This document shows positions 8,501-17,222 of a stretch of 64,000 bases of DNA, one piece after another. A program made the translations under genes and the position numbers. The stretch spans positions 62,001 through 126,000 of the forward strand of contig JAJEHL010000010.1 of the NCBI GenBank assembly GCA_022823725.1, in the 5' to 3' direction. The notes below the pieces were generated by a model. The model did no database searches. It was not told the DNA's origin and was given only the letters and a program-made list of their open reading frames with translations. How positions within the stretch are numbered: the stretch's first letter is position 1; every line of letters begins with the position of its first letter. This DNA is from Candidatus Latescibacterota bacterium (GTDB lineage Bacteria; Latescibacterota; UBA2968).

Positions 8501-9471
8501 AGTTGCGCGACTTGTGGGAAGCTACGAGTTTCCAGCTCGAACGCCGGCAAACCAATCCCTCCTGCGTCGTACAAGAAGAGACTTCCCTGCACGCGCGCAC
8601 AGGTCCCAAATTCACCGTGCCCTTCGCGCCTGCGCCCACGTCGCCCGCCATCCTCAATGCCAATCGCAAGCCCGCAGTCGCCATCGTGCGCGAAGAGGGC
8701 AGCAATGGAGATCGCGAAATGACCTCTGCATTTTTCGCAGCGGGCTTTGAACCCTGGGATGTGACCACCAGCGATCTCTTATCTGGCACCATCGCACTCG
8801 ACCATCGGTTCAGAGGGGTCGTATTTGTGGGCGGATTCAGCTATGCCGATGTGCTCGACTCGGCCAAGGGCTGGGCTGGCGTGATTCGCTTCAACGACGA
8901 CCTGCGCGCCCAGTTCGACGCCTTCTACAACCGCCCCGATACCTTCAGCCTCGGCGTATGCAACGGTTGCCAACTCATGGCCCTGCTCGGCTGGGTTCCA
9001 TTCCCCGGCCTTGCCAATGCGGCACAACCCCGGTTTATCCGCAACGAATCCACGCGCTTTGAATCCCGCTTTTCCACTGTGCAAATTCAGAACAGTCCAG
9101 CAATGATGTTCAAAAACATGGCCGGCGCATCCCTCGGCGTGTGGGTCGCGCACGGCGAAGGCCGCGCATTCTTTCCCCGCACAGACGTACTCGACCGCAT
9201 CATAGACGAAAATCTCTCCCCTGTGCGCTATGTCGATGACAATAATACAACAACCGAAGCCTATCCCTTTAACCCAAACGGTTCGCCACACGGCATTGCC
9301 GGACTTTGCTCCCCCGATGGCCGCCACCTCGCCATGATGCCCCACCCCGAACGCACCTTTCTCAAGTGGCAATGGGGCTATATGCCAACGGACTGGAAAC
9401 GCGATCTTCAAGCCTCTCCGTGGCTTCAAATATTCCAGAACGCCCGCGAGTGGTGTGAGGATAGAACGTAA
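5572..9471 (+). CDS. purL: Phosphoribosylformylglycinamidine synthase, single-chain type
   Basis: The enzyme converts FGAR, glutamine and ATP to FGAM, the fourth step of de novo purine synthesis. At 1299 aa it is the large fused form, like E. coli PurL (1295 aa). In order it has an N-terminal PurS-like domain, a linker, two AIRS-type ATP-binding halves (for example ETHNFPSGVAPFPGAETGTG near residue 298 and DGGKDSLSM near residue 770) and a C-terminal class I glutamine amidotransferase. The amidotransferase carries the nucleophile motif GVCNGCQLMALLG near residue 1128 and the His-Glu pair in MPHPERTFLKWQ. It follows rfbC by 7 bases. A polyglycine run (MGGGAASSMVQG) is normal for the family. 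The gene appears intact. Confidence 0.96.
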   Translation: MSLKHFFRIPPTQQHTLLQLSQQHVSAHIQNIETEYCFNVQIDSPLSADQQNRLTYLLSETFEADRFAEQSFLQGPGTILEVGPRMNFSTAWSTNATAICHACGITQISRIERSRRYLIEPSLSLDQQNIFLSLIHDRMTECLYPHPLTSFDSDAKPEPVSEIPLIEEGRRALEKINRTLGLAFDEWDLNYYTDLFLDQIGRNPTNVECFDIAQSNSEHCRHWFFKGRLIIDGEEMPDHLIAMIQSTLKANPNNSTIAFKDNSSAIQGYPIRTIVPTTIGSPSPFAFSDRTCDIIFTAETHNFPSGVAPFPGAETGTGGRIRDVQATGRGALVIAGTAAYCVGNLYIPGYDLPWENPEFQYPDNLATPLQIAVEASNGASDYGNKFGEPLIQGYTRSYGMRLPNGERREWIKPIMFSGGIGQMDARHTNKEKPEPQMLVTKIGGPAYRIGMGGGAASSMVQGENEAELDFNAVQRGDAEMEQKLNRVIRACVELGDQNPIVSIHDQGAGGNCNVLKEIVEPAGARIDIRAVPVGDETLSVLEIWGAEYQENNALLIRPEHAHLFDALCKREKIIYAFVGEVTGDGQVVVFDSKDNTTPVDLDLEKVLGDMPQKPFKLDRFPVRTAPLTLPDNLTVEKALDRVLRLVSVGSKRFLTNKVDRCVTGLVAQQQCVGPLQLTAADVAVIAQSHFGTTGAATAIGEQPIKGLIDPAAMGRLCVGEMLTNIAWARLSAVEDIKCSGNWMWAAKLPGEGAALYDAARALTDILLELGIAIDGGKDSLSMAAIAPGEDGDETVKTPGTLVISGYVTCPDITQTVTPDLKHPDEGIVLYVDLGADKHRLGGSSLAHVYEQLGDESPDVDDPTLLKRAIGALQSCIAKNYIASGHDRSDGGLITALLEMAFAGNCGIQVDLQTRANAIPALFSEELGLVFEVHPKNLTTVREIFEKVPLQTIGKVTSCPDIEISVNNQRVLKSPMPELRDLWEATSFQLERRQTNPSCVVQEETSLHARTGPKFTVPFAPAPTSPAILNANRKPAVAIVREEGSNGDREMTSAFFAAGFEPWDVTTSDLLSGTIALDHRFRGVVFVGGFSYADVLDSAKGWAGVIRFNDDLRAQFDAFYNRPDTFSLGVCNGCQLMALLGWVPFPGLANAAQPRFIRNESTRFESRFSTVQIQNSPAMMFKNMAGASLGVWVAHGEGRAFFPRTDVLDRIIDENLSPVRYVDDNNTTTEAYPFNPNGSPHGIAGLCSPDGRHLAMMPHPERTFLKWQWGYMPTDWKRDLQASPWLQIFQNAREWCEDRT

Positions 9472-9482
9472 AAGGAGGCACG

Positions 9483-11804
9483 ATGGACCTCTCCAAATTT
9501 CAGGACGATACCATTATCTCCGAATGGATGCTCTCAGAAGCTGAACAGGGTGAACACGCCGATCTTTCCATGGACATTGGTGACTGGAGTCTTGCCAATG
9601 AAATTCGCGCCGAAATTTTCCTCCCGCACAATGTAGATGACCAGATCTACTGCACCCTCACATCGGGGCATCGCACCGAAGGCATGAGCGAAGACGACGG
9701 GTATCGCTTCAACGCCATCGCCTCCCCGCGTGGTGGCAACATCTGGCAGGGCTGGCGGGAATTTCGCTTTCCCGCCGAATGCTTTTACACCCTGGGCATT
9801 CCCTCTGGATGGAGCCAGATGGTCTCGGGCACCATCCGCCTCCCATCCGGCAGTCGCATCCGAAATATCCGCCTGGTACAGCGCGAAATCGCGCGCGGAC
9901 CTCGCATGACAGATAAAGCTCTGATCAACGCCCTGGACCTGAACCATCCCGGCCTCGAAGCCGCAGCAGAGGCCAATACAACTCAGGCCCAACTCGCAGA
10001 AATTGCAGCTTATTTTAGGCACAGCACCTTCAACAGACATCACGTTATACCCGATCCCACACCCAAAGCCAACATAGAAGAAGCAGATCGGATTCTCGAC
10101 GGGCACATCATGGACCATGACTGGCCCAATGGCGTCGATTGGGACGCCAATCCGTATGGATATATCGAATGGTCTATCCGCATCCACGGATTTCCCTATT
10201 TCACTCCGCTCGCACTGGCCTGGGAAGAAACGCGCGACTCTAAATACGCAAAAGGTATCGAAAACATCTTGCGCGACTGGATGCAGAAAACCCCTATGCC
10301 CTACGGCGTGCGCGCTGGCGGCCTGGCCTGGGGACATTCTCTAATCGTGAGCCAGCGGGCATTTTCCACACTTGTCGATATTTTTACCGTACTCTCCGAC
10401 TGCGCGGACACCGAAGATCAAACCATTATAGATCTGCTCAAATCAATCTATGAACACGAAGTTTATCTCCTGAAATTCGAATCTTTTCCCCCCTCCAATA
10501 AAACCATCTCCGAAGGCCGATCCATGCTTGCAACCGCCTGCTCCTTCCCCGAATTTCGGGAATCGGAAGAATGGTATCAGGAGGCCAGCCAGCAACTCCT
10601 GAACGACATGAATATTCAGGTCATGCGAGATGGCGCTTCTTACGAACTCACTCCCGGTTACCAGATCGCCATCGCTGCCTGGTTCTTAGAAGTCTATGAA
10701 GTCGCCAAAAAATTTGATCGGCCATTACACCCAGAAATAGAAGCCGGTATCCGACGGATGTACGACTGGAGTGCCTCTGTCAACCGCCCCGATTTCTCCT
10801 GTCCCTCAGTCTCTGACGCCGGCAGCCTGGATGGGGAATTCGCATCCAGGCTTATCAAACCCGGGCAGGTACTCGACAATCCGACCGCCGTATGGGGCGG
10901 CACGGAAGGGAAAGAAGGACATCCCCCCAACTATACCTCCATTGCCCACCGCGATTCGGGCTATTTCGTCATGCGAAGCGGCTGGGACCGCAATGCCCGA
11001 TATTGTCTCTTTGAAGGCGGTCCTTATGGACGATTTCACCAGCACGAAGACATGCTTTCCTTCGATCTCTACGCACATGGCCTGCCTTTTATTGTCGATC
11101 CCGGAATCACTTCCTACTTCCCCAATGAATGGACGTCCTTCTACCGCACCACCGAAGCGCACAACACCGTGCTCGTAAATGGTTGCGGGCAGAATCGCCG
11201 GGAGCAGACCATCGCCGAATGGATCGAATCTGCCCGAGACAAAACCGTCTGGCGCAGCGATGATCGCGCCGATGTCGCTATCGCCACTTACGATGCCGGA
11301 TACGCCGGGCTGGACGCAAATATTGCCCACCGCCGCGCCGTCATGTTCGTCAAACCCAATTATTTTCTCATCTTCGACGAACTCACTGGCGAAGGACAAC
11401 ATACCTACGAGGCGTTCTTTCACTTCATGCCCTACCGCATTTTGATTGATCCAGATACAAAAGCCGTGCGTACCGGGCGCATGACCCCGCCCAATCTCGA
11501 AGTCCTCCCTCTCGTCAACATGACGCCCCGGCTTATATGCGGACAAAACGACCCCGTACAGGGCTGGCTCGCCATCAGCGGTCAGGATGTGCCCGCACCG
11601 GTCGCCATTTACAAAAAACGCGCAACGCTGCCCTACCGAACGGGCTATGCCCTCGTCCCCTTCACAGACGGCACCACCGCTGGCGTCACCTCCAAAATCA
11701 CCCGCCGTGGCGACATCTGGAATGTGCACATTACCCATCCAGATGGCAGTGTGGATCGCATTAAAATGGACTGGTGTGATACACAGGGACCAATGCTCAT
11801 CTAA
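9483..11804 (+). CDS. Heparinase II/III-like polysaccharide lyase
   Basis: The 773-aa product has an alpha-helical toroid in its first half (EIEAGIRRMYDWSASV region) followed by the heparinase II/III beta-sandwich. The latter is marked by FHQHEDMLSFDLYAHGLPF and VDPGITSYFP at about residues 518-542, then TEAHNTVLVNG. In the family this His/Asp block belongs to the active and metal-binding site of lyases that cleave uronate-containing chains. No signal peptide is visible, so the enzyme may act in the cytoplasm on imported oligosaccharides. A GGAGG ribosome site precedes the ATG. It is followed at 23 bases by a CocE-type hydrolase and then a sulfatase, which suggests a sulfated substrate. The exact glycan is unknown. 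Confidence 0.85.
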   Translation: MDLSKFQDDTIISEWMLSEAEQGEHADLSMDIGDWSLANEIRAEIFLPHNVDDQIYCTLTSGHRTEGMSEDDGYRFNAIASPRGGNIWQGWREFRFPAECFYTLGIPSGWSQMVSGTIRLPSGSRIRNIRLVQREIARGPRMTDKALINALDLNHPGLEAAAEANTTQAQLAEIAAYFRHSTFNRHHVIPDPTPKANIEEADRILDGHIMDHDWPNGVDWDANPYGYIEWSIRIHGFPYFTPLALAWEETRDSKYAKGIENILRDWMQKTPMPYGVRAGGLAWGHSLIVSQRAFSTLVDIFTVLSDCADTEDQTIIDLLKSIYEHEVYLLKFESFPPSNKTISEGRSMLATACSFPEFRESEEWYQEASQQLLNDMNIQVMRDGASYELTPGYQIAIAAWFLEVYEVAKKFDRPLHPEIEAGIRRMYDWSASVNRPDFSCPSVSDAGSLDGEFASRLIKPGQVLDNPTAVWGGTEGKEGHPPNYTSIAHRDSGYFVMRSGWDRNARYCLFEGGPYGRFHQHEDMLSFDLYAHGLPFIVDPGITSYFPNEWTSFYRTTEAHNTVLVNGCGQNRREQTIAEWIESARDKTVWRSDDRADVAIATYDAGYAGLDANIAHRRAVMFVKPNYFLIFDELTGEGQHTYEAFFHFMPYRILIDPDTKAVRTGRMTPPNLEVLPLVNMTPRLICGQNDPVQGWLAISGQDVPAPVAIYKKRATLPYRTGYALVPFTDGTTAGVTSKITRRGDIWNVHITHPDGSVDRIKMDWCDTQGPMLI

Positions 11805-11827
11805 TCTCTCCACTGCAGGAGGTTTTT

Positions 11828-13504
11828 ATGCAGACCAACTACGACGTCAACATGCAATTAGACGTAAAAGTGCCCATGCGAGATGGTATCAACCTCTCTG
11901 CCGACATCTACCTGCCTCGAACACACGGCAAATTTCCCACTGTGCTCATGCGAACACCTTATGACAACAACGCCGACAACATGGTTGAAAAAGCCAGGCG
12001 ACTCGCCAATAATGGGTATGCTTGTGTTCTTCAAGACTGCCGGGGACGGTGGGACTCAGAAGGAGAATATTACGCCTTTCGGGAAGGCGAAGACGGGTAT
12101 GACACCCAGGAATGGATCGGCAAACAGGAATGGTGCAATGGCAAAATCGGCATGGCCGGTAGTTCCTATGGCGGCACGGTTCAGTGGCGTAGCGCGCCGT
12201 ATCGCAGCGAATACCTCAAATGCATCACACCCCGCGTTATATGCACGGACTATTACTCGGGGCTGGTTCACCCAGGCGGAGCTTTCCAGCTCAACGTCAT
12301 GATGACCTGGGGCATGCGCACCAACGCCCGCACCGCACAAACCATTGAATTTCACAACTGGACCGAAGCCTTCCGCGCGCTGCCCCTCATAGAAATGGAC
12401 GAACAGGCGGGCCGCAACCTGAGTTTCTGGAAGGACTGGGTCGAACACGATGCTTATGACGACTATTGGGAACAATTTAACGACGAAACCAAATGGGGTG
12501 AGATCGCTGTTCCCGCGTTCAACATGGGCGGTTGGTACGATCTTTACGCGGCACAGACCTTCACCAACTTCAACGGCTTGCGCCTGCACGGTCGCACCGA
12601 AGAAGCCAAAAAGAGCAAACTCATCGTCGGTCCCTGGCCGCATTCTCTCAGCCTATCGCCCAAAACAGGTGACATTGACTTCGGCGCACCGTCAATGGTC
12701 GATTTGGAAAGCCTTGAACAGCGCTGGTTCGACCACTGGCTCAAAGGTATTGACAACGGCATCGCGGATGAACCGCCTCTGCGCCTCTTCATCATGGGCA
12801 TCAACCAGTGGCGCGACGAGTCCGAATGGCCGCTTGCGAGAACCCAATGGGAAAAATGGCACCTGCACTCGGGCGGCAGTGCCAACACACTACTCGGCAA
12901 CGGTACGCTCTCCACAGCATCACCGGAGGACGAATCACCCGACCACTACACTTACGACCCGCGCTACCCCACCCCGACAATGGGCGGCAACAACTGTTGT
13001 TCCCCCCATATCGTACCATGGGGACCCTATGACCAGCGTCCCATAGAGATGCGAAGCGACGTACTCTGTTACACCAGTGATCCCCTCAAAACACCTCTGG
13101 AGGTCACGGGCCCCATCAAAGCCATCATCTACGCCGCTACCGACTGTACAGACACGGACTGGACCGCCAAACTCGTCGATGTATCGCCCACCGGGTATGC
13201 GATGAACCTCTGCGATGGTATCTTGCGCGCACGCTTTCGGGAAAGTCTCACCAATCCCACTCTGCTCAACCCCGGTAGCGTCTATGCATATCAAATTGAC
13301 CTCGGCGTAACCGGAAATGTCTTCAAAAAAGGCCACCGTATCCGCCTGGAAATATCTTCATCCAATTTTCCCCGGTTCGACCGCAATCTCAATACAGGCG
13401 GCTCTTTGGGCCGTGAGACCGAGATGCGCCAGGCCCATCAAACCGTCCATCACTCAAAAGCATACCCATCCCACATCACGCTACCCGTCATTTCCGCGAC
13501 ATAG
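11828..13504 (+). CDS. CocE/NonD family hydrolase
   Basis: The 558-aa protein belongs to the X-Pro dipeptidyl-peptidase/cocaine esterase group of alpha/beta hydrolases. The N-terminal catalytic domain opens with VPMRDGINLSADIYLP, has the oxyanion/aspartate region QDCRGRWDSEGEYY and the nucleophile elbow MAGSSYGGTVQW with Ser113. The C-terminal jelly-roll domain is marked by RPIEMRSDVLCYTS and LRARFRESLTNPTLL. Members hydrolyse esters or amides; natural substrates are mostly unknown. An AGGAGG site lies 7 bases before the ATG. Lying between a heparinase-like lyase and a sulfatase, it could remove acyl groups from a modified glycan, which is inference. There is no signal peptide. Confidence 0.88.
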   Translation: MQTNYDVNMQLDVKVPMRDGINLSADIYLPRTHGKFPTVLMRTPYDNNADNMVEKARRLANNGYACVLQDCRGRWDSEGEYYAFREGEDGYDTQEWIGKQEWCNGKIGMAGSSYGGTVQWRSAPYRSEYLKCITPRVICTDYYSGLVHPGGAFQLNVMMTWGMRTNARTAQTIEFHNWTEAFRALPLIEMDEQAGRNLSFWKDWVEHDAYDDYWEQFNDETKWGEIAVPAFNMGGWYDLYAAQTFTNFNGLRLHGRTEEAKKSKLIVGPWPHSLSLSPKTGDIDFGAPSMVDLESLEQRWFDHWLKGIDNGIADEPPLRLFIMGINQWRDESEWPLARTQWEKWHLHSGGSANTLLGNGTLSTASPEDESPDHYTYDPRYPTPTMGGNNCCSPHIVPWGPYDQRPIEMRSDVLCYTSDPLKTPLEVTGPIKAIIYAATDCTDTDWTAKLVDVSPTGYAMNLCDGILRARFRESLTNPTLLNPGSVYAYQIDLGVTGNVFKKGHRIRLEISSSNFPRFDRNLNTGGSLGRETEMRQAHQTVHHSKAYPSHITLPVISAT

Positions 13505-13518
13505 CAGCGGAGCATAAT

Positions 13519-14964
13519 ATGCCAGACTCTCGACCAAATATCCTGCTCATCATGACCGACCAGCAACGCGGCGACTGCATAGGTCTCGACCCGTGCAGTC
13601 CCCCGTGTCTGCAAACCCCCAATCTGGACTGGATTGCCCGCACGGGCACGCACTTTCACCGCGGATACTCCGAATGCCCCAGTTGTATTCCCGCTCGCCG
13701 CTGCCTGATGACCGGCACAGCACCCGCAGCAAATGGCGTTGTCGGATTCAAAAGCGCTCAATGGAACCCGCCTCACACCCTCGCTGGCGAATTGTCCAGG
13801 GCGGGGTATCAAACAGAAATGATCGGCAAGCTCCACTTAAATCCCAAACGCAAGCGCTATGGCTTCGATCACATGCAACTGGCAGACGCCACACGGGGCG
13901 ACCACAACGACTATGTCGAATGGCTACAGCAATACCACCACCGCAATGAAGTACATCCCGGCATGGCCCACGGTATTTCATCCAACGGATGGATTGGCCG
14001 CCCACACCACTTGCCCGAAGAACAGATGCACACCTTCTGGTGTATCGACAGAGCAATGGACTTTCTCCAAAAACGCGATCCCACGGTCCCGTTTTTTCTC
14101 AACATATCCCTTATCGACCCCCATCCCCCGCTTACCCCGCCAGCCCTCTATTACGACCGCTATATCCAGCGCAACTTGCCCGATCCCGTCATCGGAGACT
14201 GGGCACCCGGATACGACGGTCCCCAAAAAGGTCTCGATCCCAACGCCTGGCAAATTTGTCTCGACGAACACGACATGCGCTGTTCTCGCGCGGCTTATTA
14301 CGGTATGATTAACTTTATAGACGACCAGATCGGCCGCCTCATCCAATATGCCAGTGGACTCAACAACTGCCTGACCATCTTCACATCTGACCACGGCGAA
14401 ATGCTGGGCGACCACAATCTCTTTCGCAAAACCTGGCCCTATGAAGCGTCTGCCCGAATTCCATTTCTCATACGCGCGCCAAAAAACTGGAGGTACCCCG
14501 AAGAAATAACTTGCAAAAGTCCCGTCGGCATCCAGGACATCATGCCCACCATCCTCGATGCAGCCGGTATCGACATCCCCGATACCTGCACGGGCAAAAG
14601 CCTCCTGCCCATCATGCGAGACGATACCGACCACATCCGTGAATTTCTACACGGAGAACACGCAGGCTGCTATGCCTACGACCACGGCAACCACTATGTC
14701 ACGGATGGCCACTACAAATACATCTGGTATTCTCAAACGGGTGAAGAACATCTTTTCAACCTGGACGAAGACCCCCATGAAATGCGCGACATCACGCGCT
14801 ATCCCGACTCTGAAGCGGCAATACAACCCTGGCGAAATCACCTCATCGAATTTCTCAAAGATCGTCCTGAAGGTTTTACCGATGGCACGCGCTTAATCCC
14901 CGGTCAGCCCCACGAAGAACTCCTGCCGGACTATGACCCCGAAGCTACTTATCCGTATTTGTGA
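13519..14964 (+). CDS. Sulfatase (formylglycine-dependent, cytoplasmic type)
   Basis: The 481-aa product is an alkaline-phosphatase-superfamily sulfatase that hydrolyses sulfate esters. The start RPNILLIMTDQQRGD gives the first metal-binding Asp. The maturation motif CIPAR (Cys56 to Arg60), inside SECPSCIPARRCLMTG, is the C-x-P-x-R site whose Cys becomes formylglycine. FTSDHGEMLGDH near residue 294 gives the second metal set. Like its two upstream neighbours it has no signal peptide, unusual for sulfatases acting on external polysaccharides, so it probably works on imported sugars. No maturase (radical SAM anSME or FGE) is in the window. The gene ends just before a terminator, closing the three-gene unit. 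Confidence 0.92.
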   Translation: MPDSRPNILLIMTDQQRGDCIGLDPCSPPCLQTPNLDWIARTGTHFHRGYSECPSCIPARRCLMTGTAPAANGVVGFKSAQWNPPHTLAGELSRAGYQTEMIGKLHLNPKRKRYGFDHMQLADATRGDHNDYVEWLQQYHHRNEVHPGMAHGISSNGWIGRPHHLPEEQMHTFWCIDRAMDFLQKRDPTVPFFLNISLIDPHPPLTPPALYYDRYIQRNLPDPVIGDWAPGYDGPQKGLDPNAWQICLDEHDMRCSRAAYYGMINFIDDQIGRLIQYASGLNNCLTIFTSDHGEMLGDHNLFRKTWPYEASARIPFLIRAPKNWRYPEEITCKSPVGIQDIMPTILDAAGIDIPDTCTGKSLLPIMRDDTDHIREFLHGEHAGCYAYDHGNHYVTDGHYKYIWYSQTGEEHLFNLDEDPHEMRDITRYPDSEAAIQPWRNHLIEFLKDRPEGFTDGTRLIPGQPHEELLPDYDPEATYPYL

Positions 14965-14988
14965 GGATTTATCAACCTCTTCCATTCC

Positions 14989-15017
14989 AACCGCCCAACA
15001 CAACGGGCGGTTTTTTT
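14989..15017 (+). terminator. Rho-independent terminator after the sulfatase gene
   Basis: An 8-bp perfect stem (14989-14996 with 15005-15012), an 8-base loop and a run of seven T. It closes the lyase/hydrolase/sulfatase unit. Confidence 0.85.
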
Positions 15018-15093
15018 GTGTCTTTTGAAGCAACTTCTGTGCATCTTAGCGGTTAAAATAGAAATACCCCATTCCCATACGAGGAGACGCCAA

Positions 15094-17187
15094 ATGATAT
15101 TGCGAATGCTATTAATTCTCATATTCGTCACACCAATAAATGTAACCTGGGCAAATATCGACTCTTTGCTCATTGCAGCCTCAGATACAACGCGTGGGTT
15201 TGATGAACGCGAGTCGCTGTTAAAAGAGGCTACAAAGAGCGACCCAGCGGGACGCGCAGCCCACGCACTGGGCGCATTGTACATGTTGCAGGGCAAAAGT
15301 CATGTACACAGTGCAGAGCGATGGTTGAAAAAGGCGATGCAAAAACAACCCAATAATGGAAATATCTTAACCTCGTTGGCCGAGTATTACTGGCGTATCG
15401 GGCGGCGAACAACCGCTATCGTATATGCCAGGCGGGGTATTGAACGCGACCCCGACAATGTGGGACCATTGTATTGGGCGGCGCGCTTTGAGATGTGGAA
15501 CATGACGCGATATCTCGATGGCGAGCGCAGAATTGTGAATTATGGTTCGGATCCCAATAGATACAGGAGAACCGTCAGAACATTGAGTTTGGAAAATTAC
15601 GGCATTGAAGCGCGCGATGCGGCCATTGGATATTTGACGCGCGCAATTGCCAAACACCCAGACCACTGGCCCTCGCATCACTTATTGGGGCTGGTCTATT
15701 ACGAAGGTCGAATGCCTCGTGAATTGATTCCCCTATTTGAAAATTATGTGCAACGGCATCCCGACAATGCCCATGCACATTTTTTTGTGGGATTGGGGTA
15801 TCAAGCTGAGGACCGATTGCAAGATGCGTATGCCTCTTATACCACGGGACTTTCGCGCATGGCAGAGGAAGAACAACGCTTTATGATGGGCGTGTTCGTG
15901 CTCGCCGATCCCGACTCAACTACGCCAGATTACGCGGCCATTCGCAAATTCTGGACGGGGCGCGATCCATTGTACTTGACCGAATACAACGAGCGATTGC
16001 TCGAACACTGTCGGCGCGTGGCTTATGCCAATTTGCGATTTGGCGACCCCCTCAAAGGCATTCCCGGATGGACAACGGATAAAGGCCAGGTTTATATCCG
16101 CTATGGTCATCCAGTATCTCTGGTGGCGAGACCTGCAGAATTTAACACAGGTGTGGATCTGCCCGGGTATATGCAGGATTATCTGGCCTGGCGGGCGCGG
16201 TGGCAGATGATGTCACACAATTACGAGCATCGGAAGGAATTGTGGCGATACGAAGGCTTTACCATCATTTTTGAAAATACAGATACGCGCGATCACTGGA
16301 ATTTCCGTCTGGGCTGGTTGGATTCTGAAATTAATCCCCTCGGATTTAAGATGTTTGTCGAGCGCAAATCCGACCATTTTCGAGACCCTTACTGGCACGA
16401 GCGATACAACGCGCCACATCAAATCGCGCAGTTTCGCGGAGAAGACGACAAAGCGCGTATTGAAGTGTATTATGCCCTCGACGCCGATGAGGTCGAAACA
16501 AAAGACCTCCGCGCAGGCGTAAAAGGCGTCAATTTGCGTCAGGGCCTGTTCCTTTTTGACGCCCAATGGGATACGTTGCGCCGGGATATAGGTCGGGTGC
16601 AGCGCATGCCCATTGTGAAGTACGACGCACTCGGCACGGGCTATTTGCTGGCGGGAGATCGGCTCAATTTGAAAGCCGGGCGTTATTATCTATCGGCAGA
16701 AGTCGAAGACCTTATAAAAAAATCTGTGGGTACATTTCGAGATACACTCGATGTGAGGCAATTTTCAAAAGAGCAACTGGACATCAGCGATTTGTTGATC
16801 GCGCGGCGTATAGTTGAGCGCGAAGACCGCCCCTTTGGTCGCAATCGCTTTCTCATATTGTCAAATCCCTTGCGGCAATACGAGCACAACGGTCAAGCCG
16901 TGGTGTATTTTGAGGTTTACAACTTACAGCGCGATAACTTCGGCGCAACCCATTACAAGCTCACCTTTCAAGTACGGGCACTGAGCGATGCCGGCGATGT
17001 AGAGCAGGCGGATTGGGTAACAGCTGTGTCCTACGAACAACGCGGCAACAGAGACTGGGAGCCATTGTTTTTATCACTGGCACTGGACAAAACCATGCCG
17101 GGCCCCAAAGCACTGCGCGTGGTGGTCGAAGATTTGCAAACTTTGGAACGCGCGATTTCAACGACGCAGTTTCGCGTGATGTGGTAG
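15094..17187 (+). CDS. GWxTD domain-containing TPR protein, exported
   Basis: The 697-aa product has an N-terminal signal peptide (MILRMLLILIFVTPINVTWA), then TPR-like helical repeats (for example ALGALYMLQGK, ARRGIERDPDNVGPLYWAA, RHPDNAHAHFFVGLGY). The name-giving motif GWTTD is at residues 325-329, followed by KGQVYIRYGHP. A C-terminal beta-rich region completes the family layout. GWxTD proteins are found in Bacteroidota, Gemmatimonadota and related phyla; their function is not established. The ATG at 15094 is chosen because a GAGGAG site lies 8 bases before it and the signal peptide begins there; an earlier start would lie inside the terminator. The next gene follows at 35 bases with the same kind of ribosome site. 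Confidence 0.8.
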   Translation: MILRMLLILIFVTPINVTWANIDSLLIAASDTTRGFDERESLLKEATKSDPAGRAAHALGALYMLQGKSHVHSAERWLKKAMQKQPNNGNILTSLAEYYWRIGRRTTAIVYARRGIERDPDNVGPLYWAARFEMWNMTRYLDGERRIVNYGSDPNRYRRTVRTLSLENYGIEARDAAIGYLTRAIAKHPDHWPSHHLLGLVYYEGRMPRELIPLFENYVQRHPDNAHAHFFVGLGYQAEDRLQDAYASYTTGLSRMAEEEQRFMMGVFVLADPDSTTPDYAAIRKFWTGRDPLYLTEYNERLLEHCRRVAYANLRFGDPLKGIPGWTTDKGQVYIRYGHPVSLVARPAEFNTGVDLPGYMQDYLAWRARWQMMSHNYEHRKELWRYEGFTIIFENTDTRDHWNFRLGWLDSEINPLGFKMFVERKSDHFRDPYWHERYNAPHQIAQFRGEDDKARIEVYYALDADEVETKDLRAGVKGVNLRQGLFLFDAQWDTLRRDIGRVQRMPIVKYDALGTGYLLAGDRLNLKAGRYYLSAEVEDLIKKSVGTFRDTLDVRQFSKEQLDISDLLIARRIVEREDRPFGRNRFLILSNPLRQYEHNGQAVVYFEVYNLQRDNFGATHYKLTFQVRALSDAGDVEQADWVTAVSYEQRGNRDWEPLFLSLALDKTMPGPKALRVVVEDLQTLERAISTTQFRVMW

Positions 17188-17222
17188 CCTCACCGCTAAA
17201 AGCTAAAACAAGGAGACGCAAT

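Noticed and set aside
10806-11813. Minus-strand 335-aa ORF
   Set aside because: It is antisense to the heparinase-like lyase at 9483-11804 with no domain pattern.
17013-17222. N-terminal extension of the exported glycine-rich protein
   Set aside because: It overlaps the GWxTD gene and would remove the signal peptide; the ATG at 17223 has a ribosome site.
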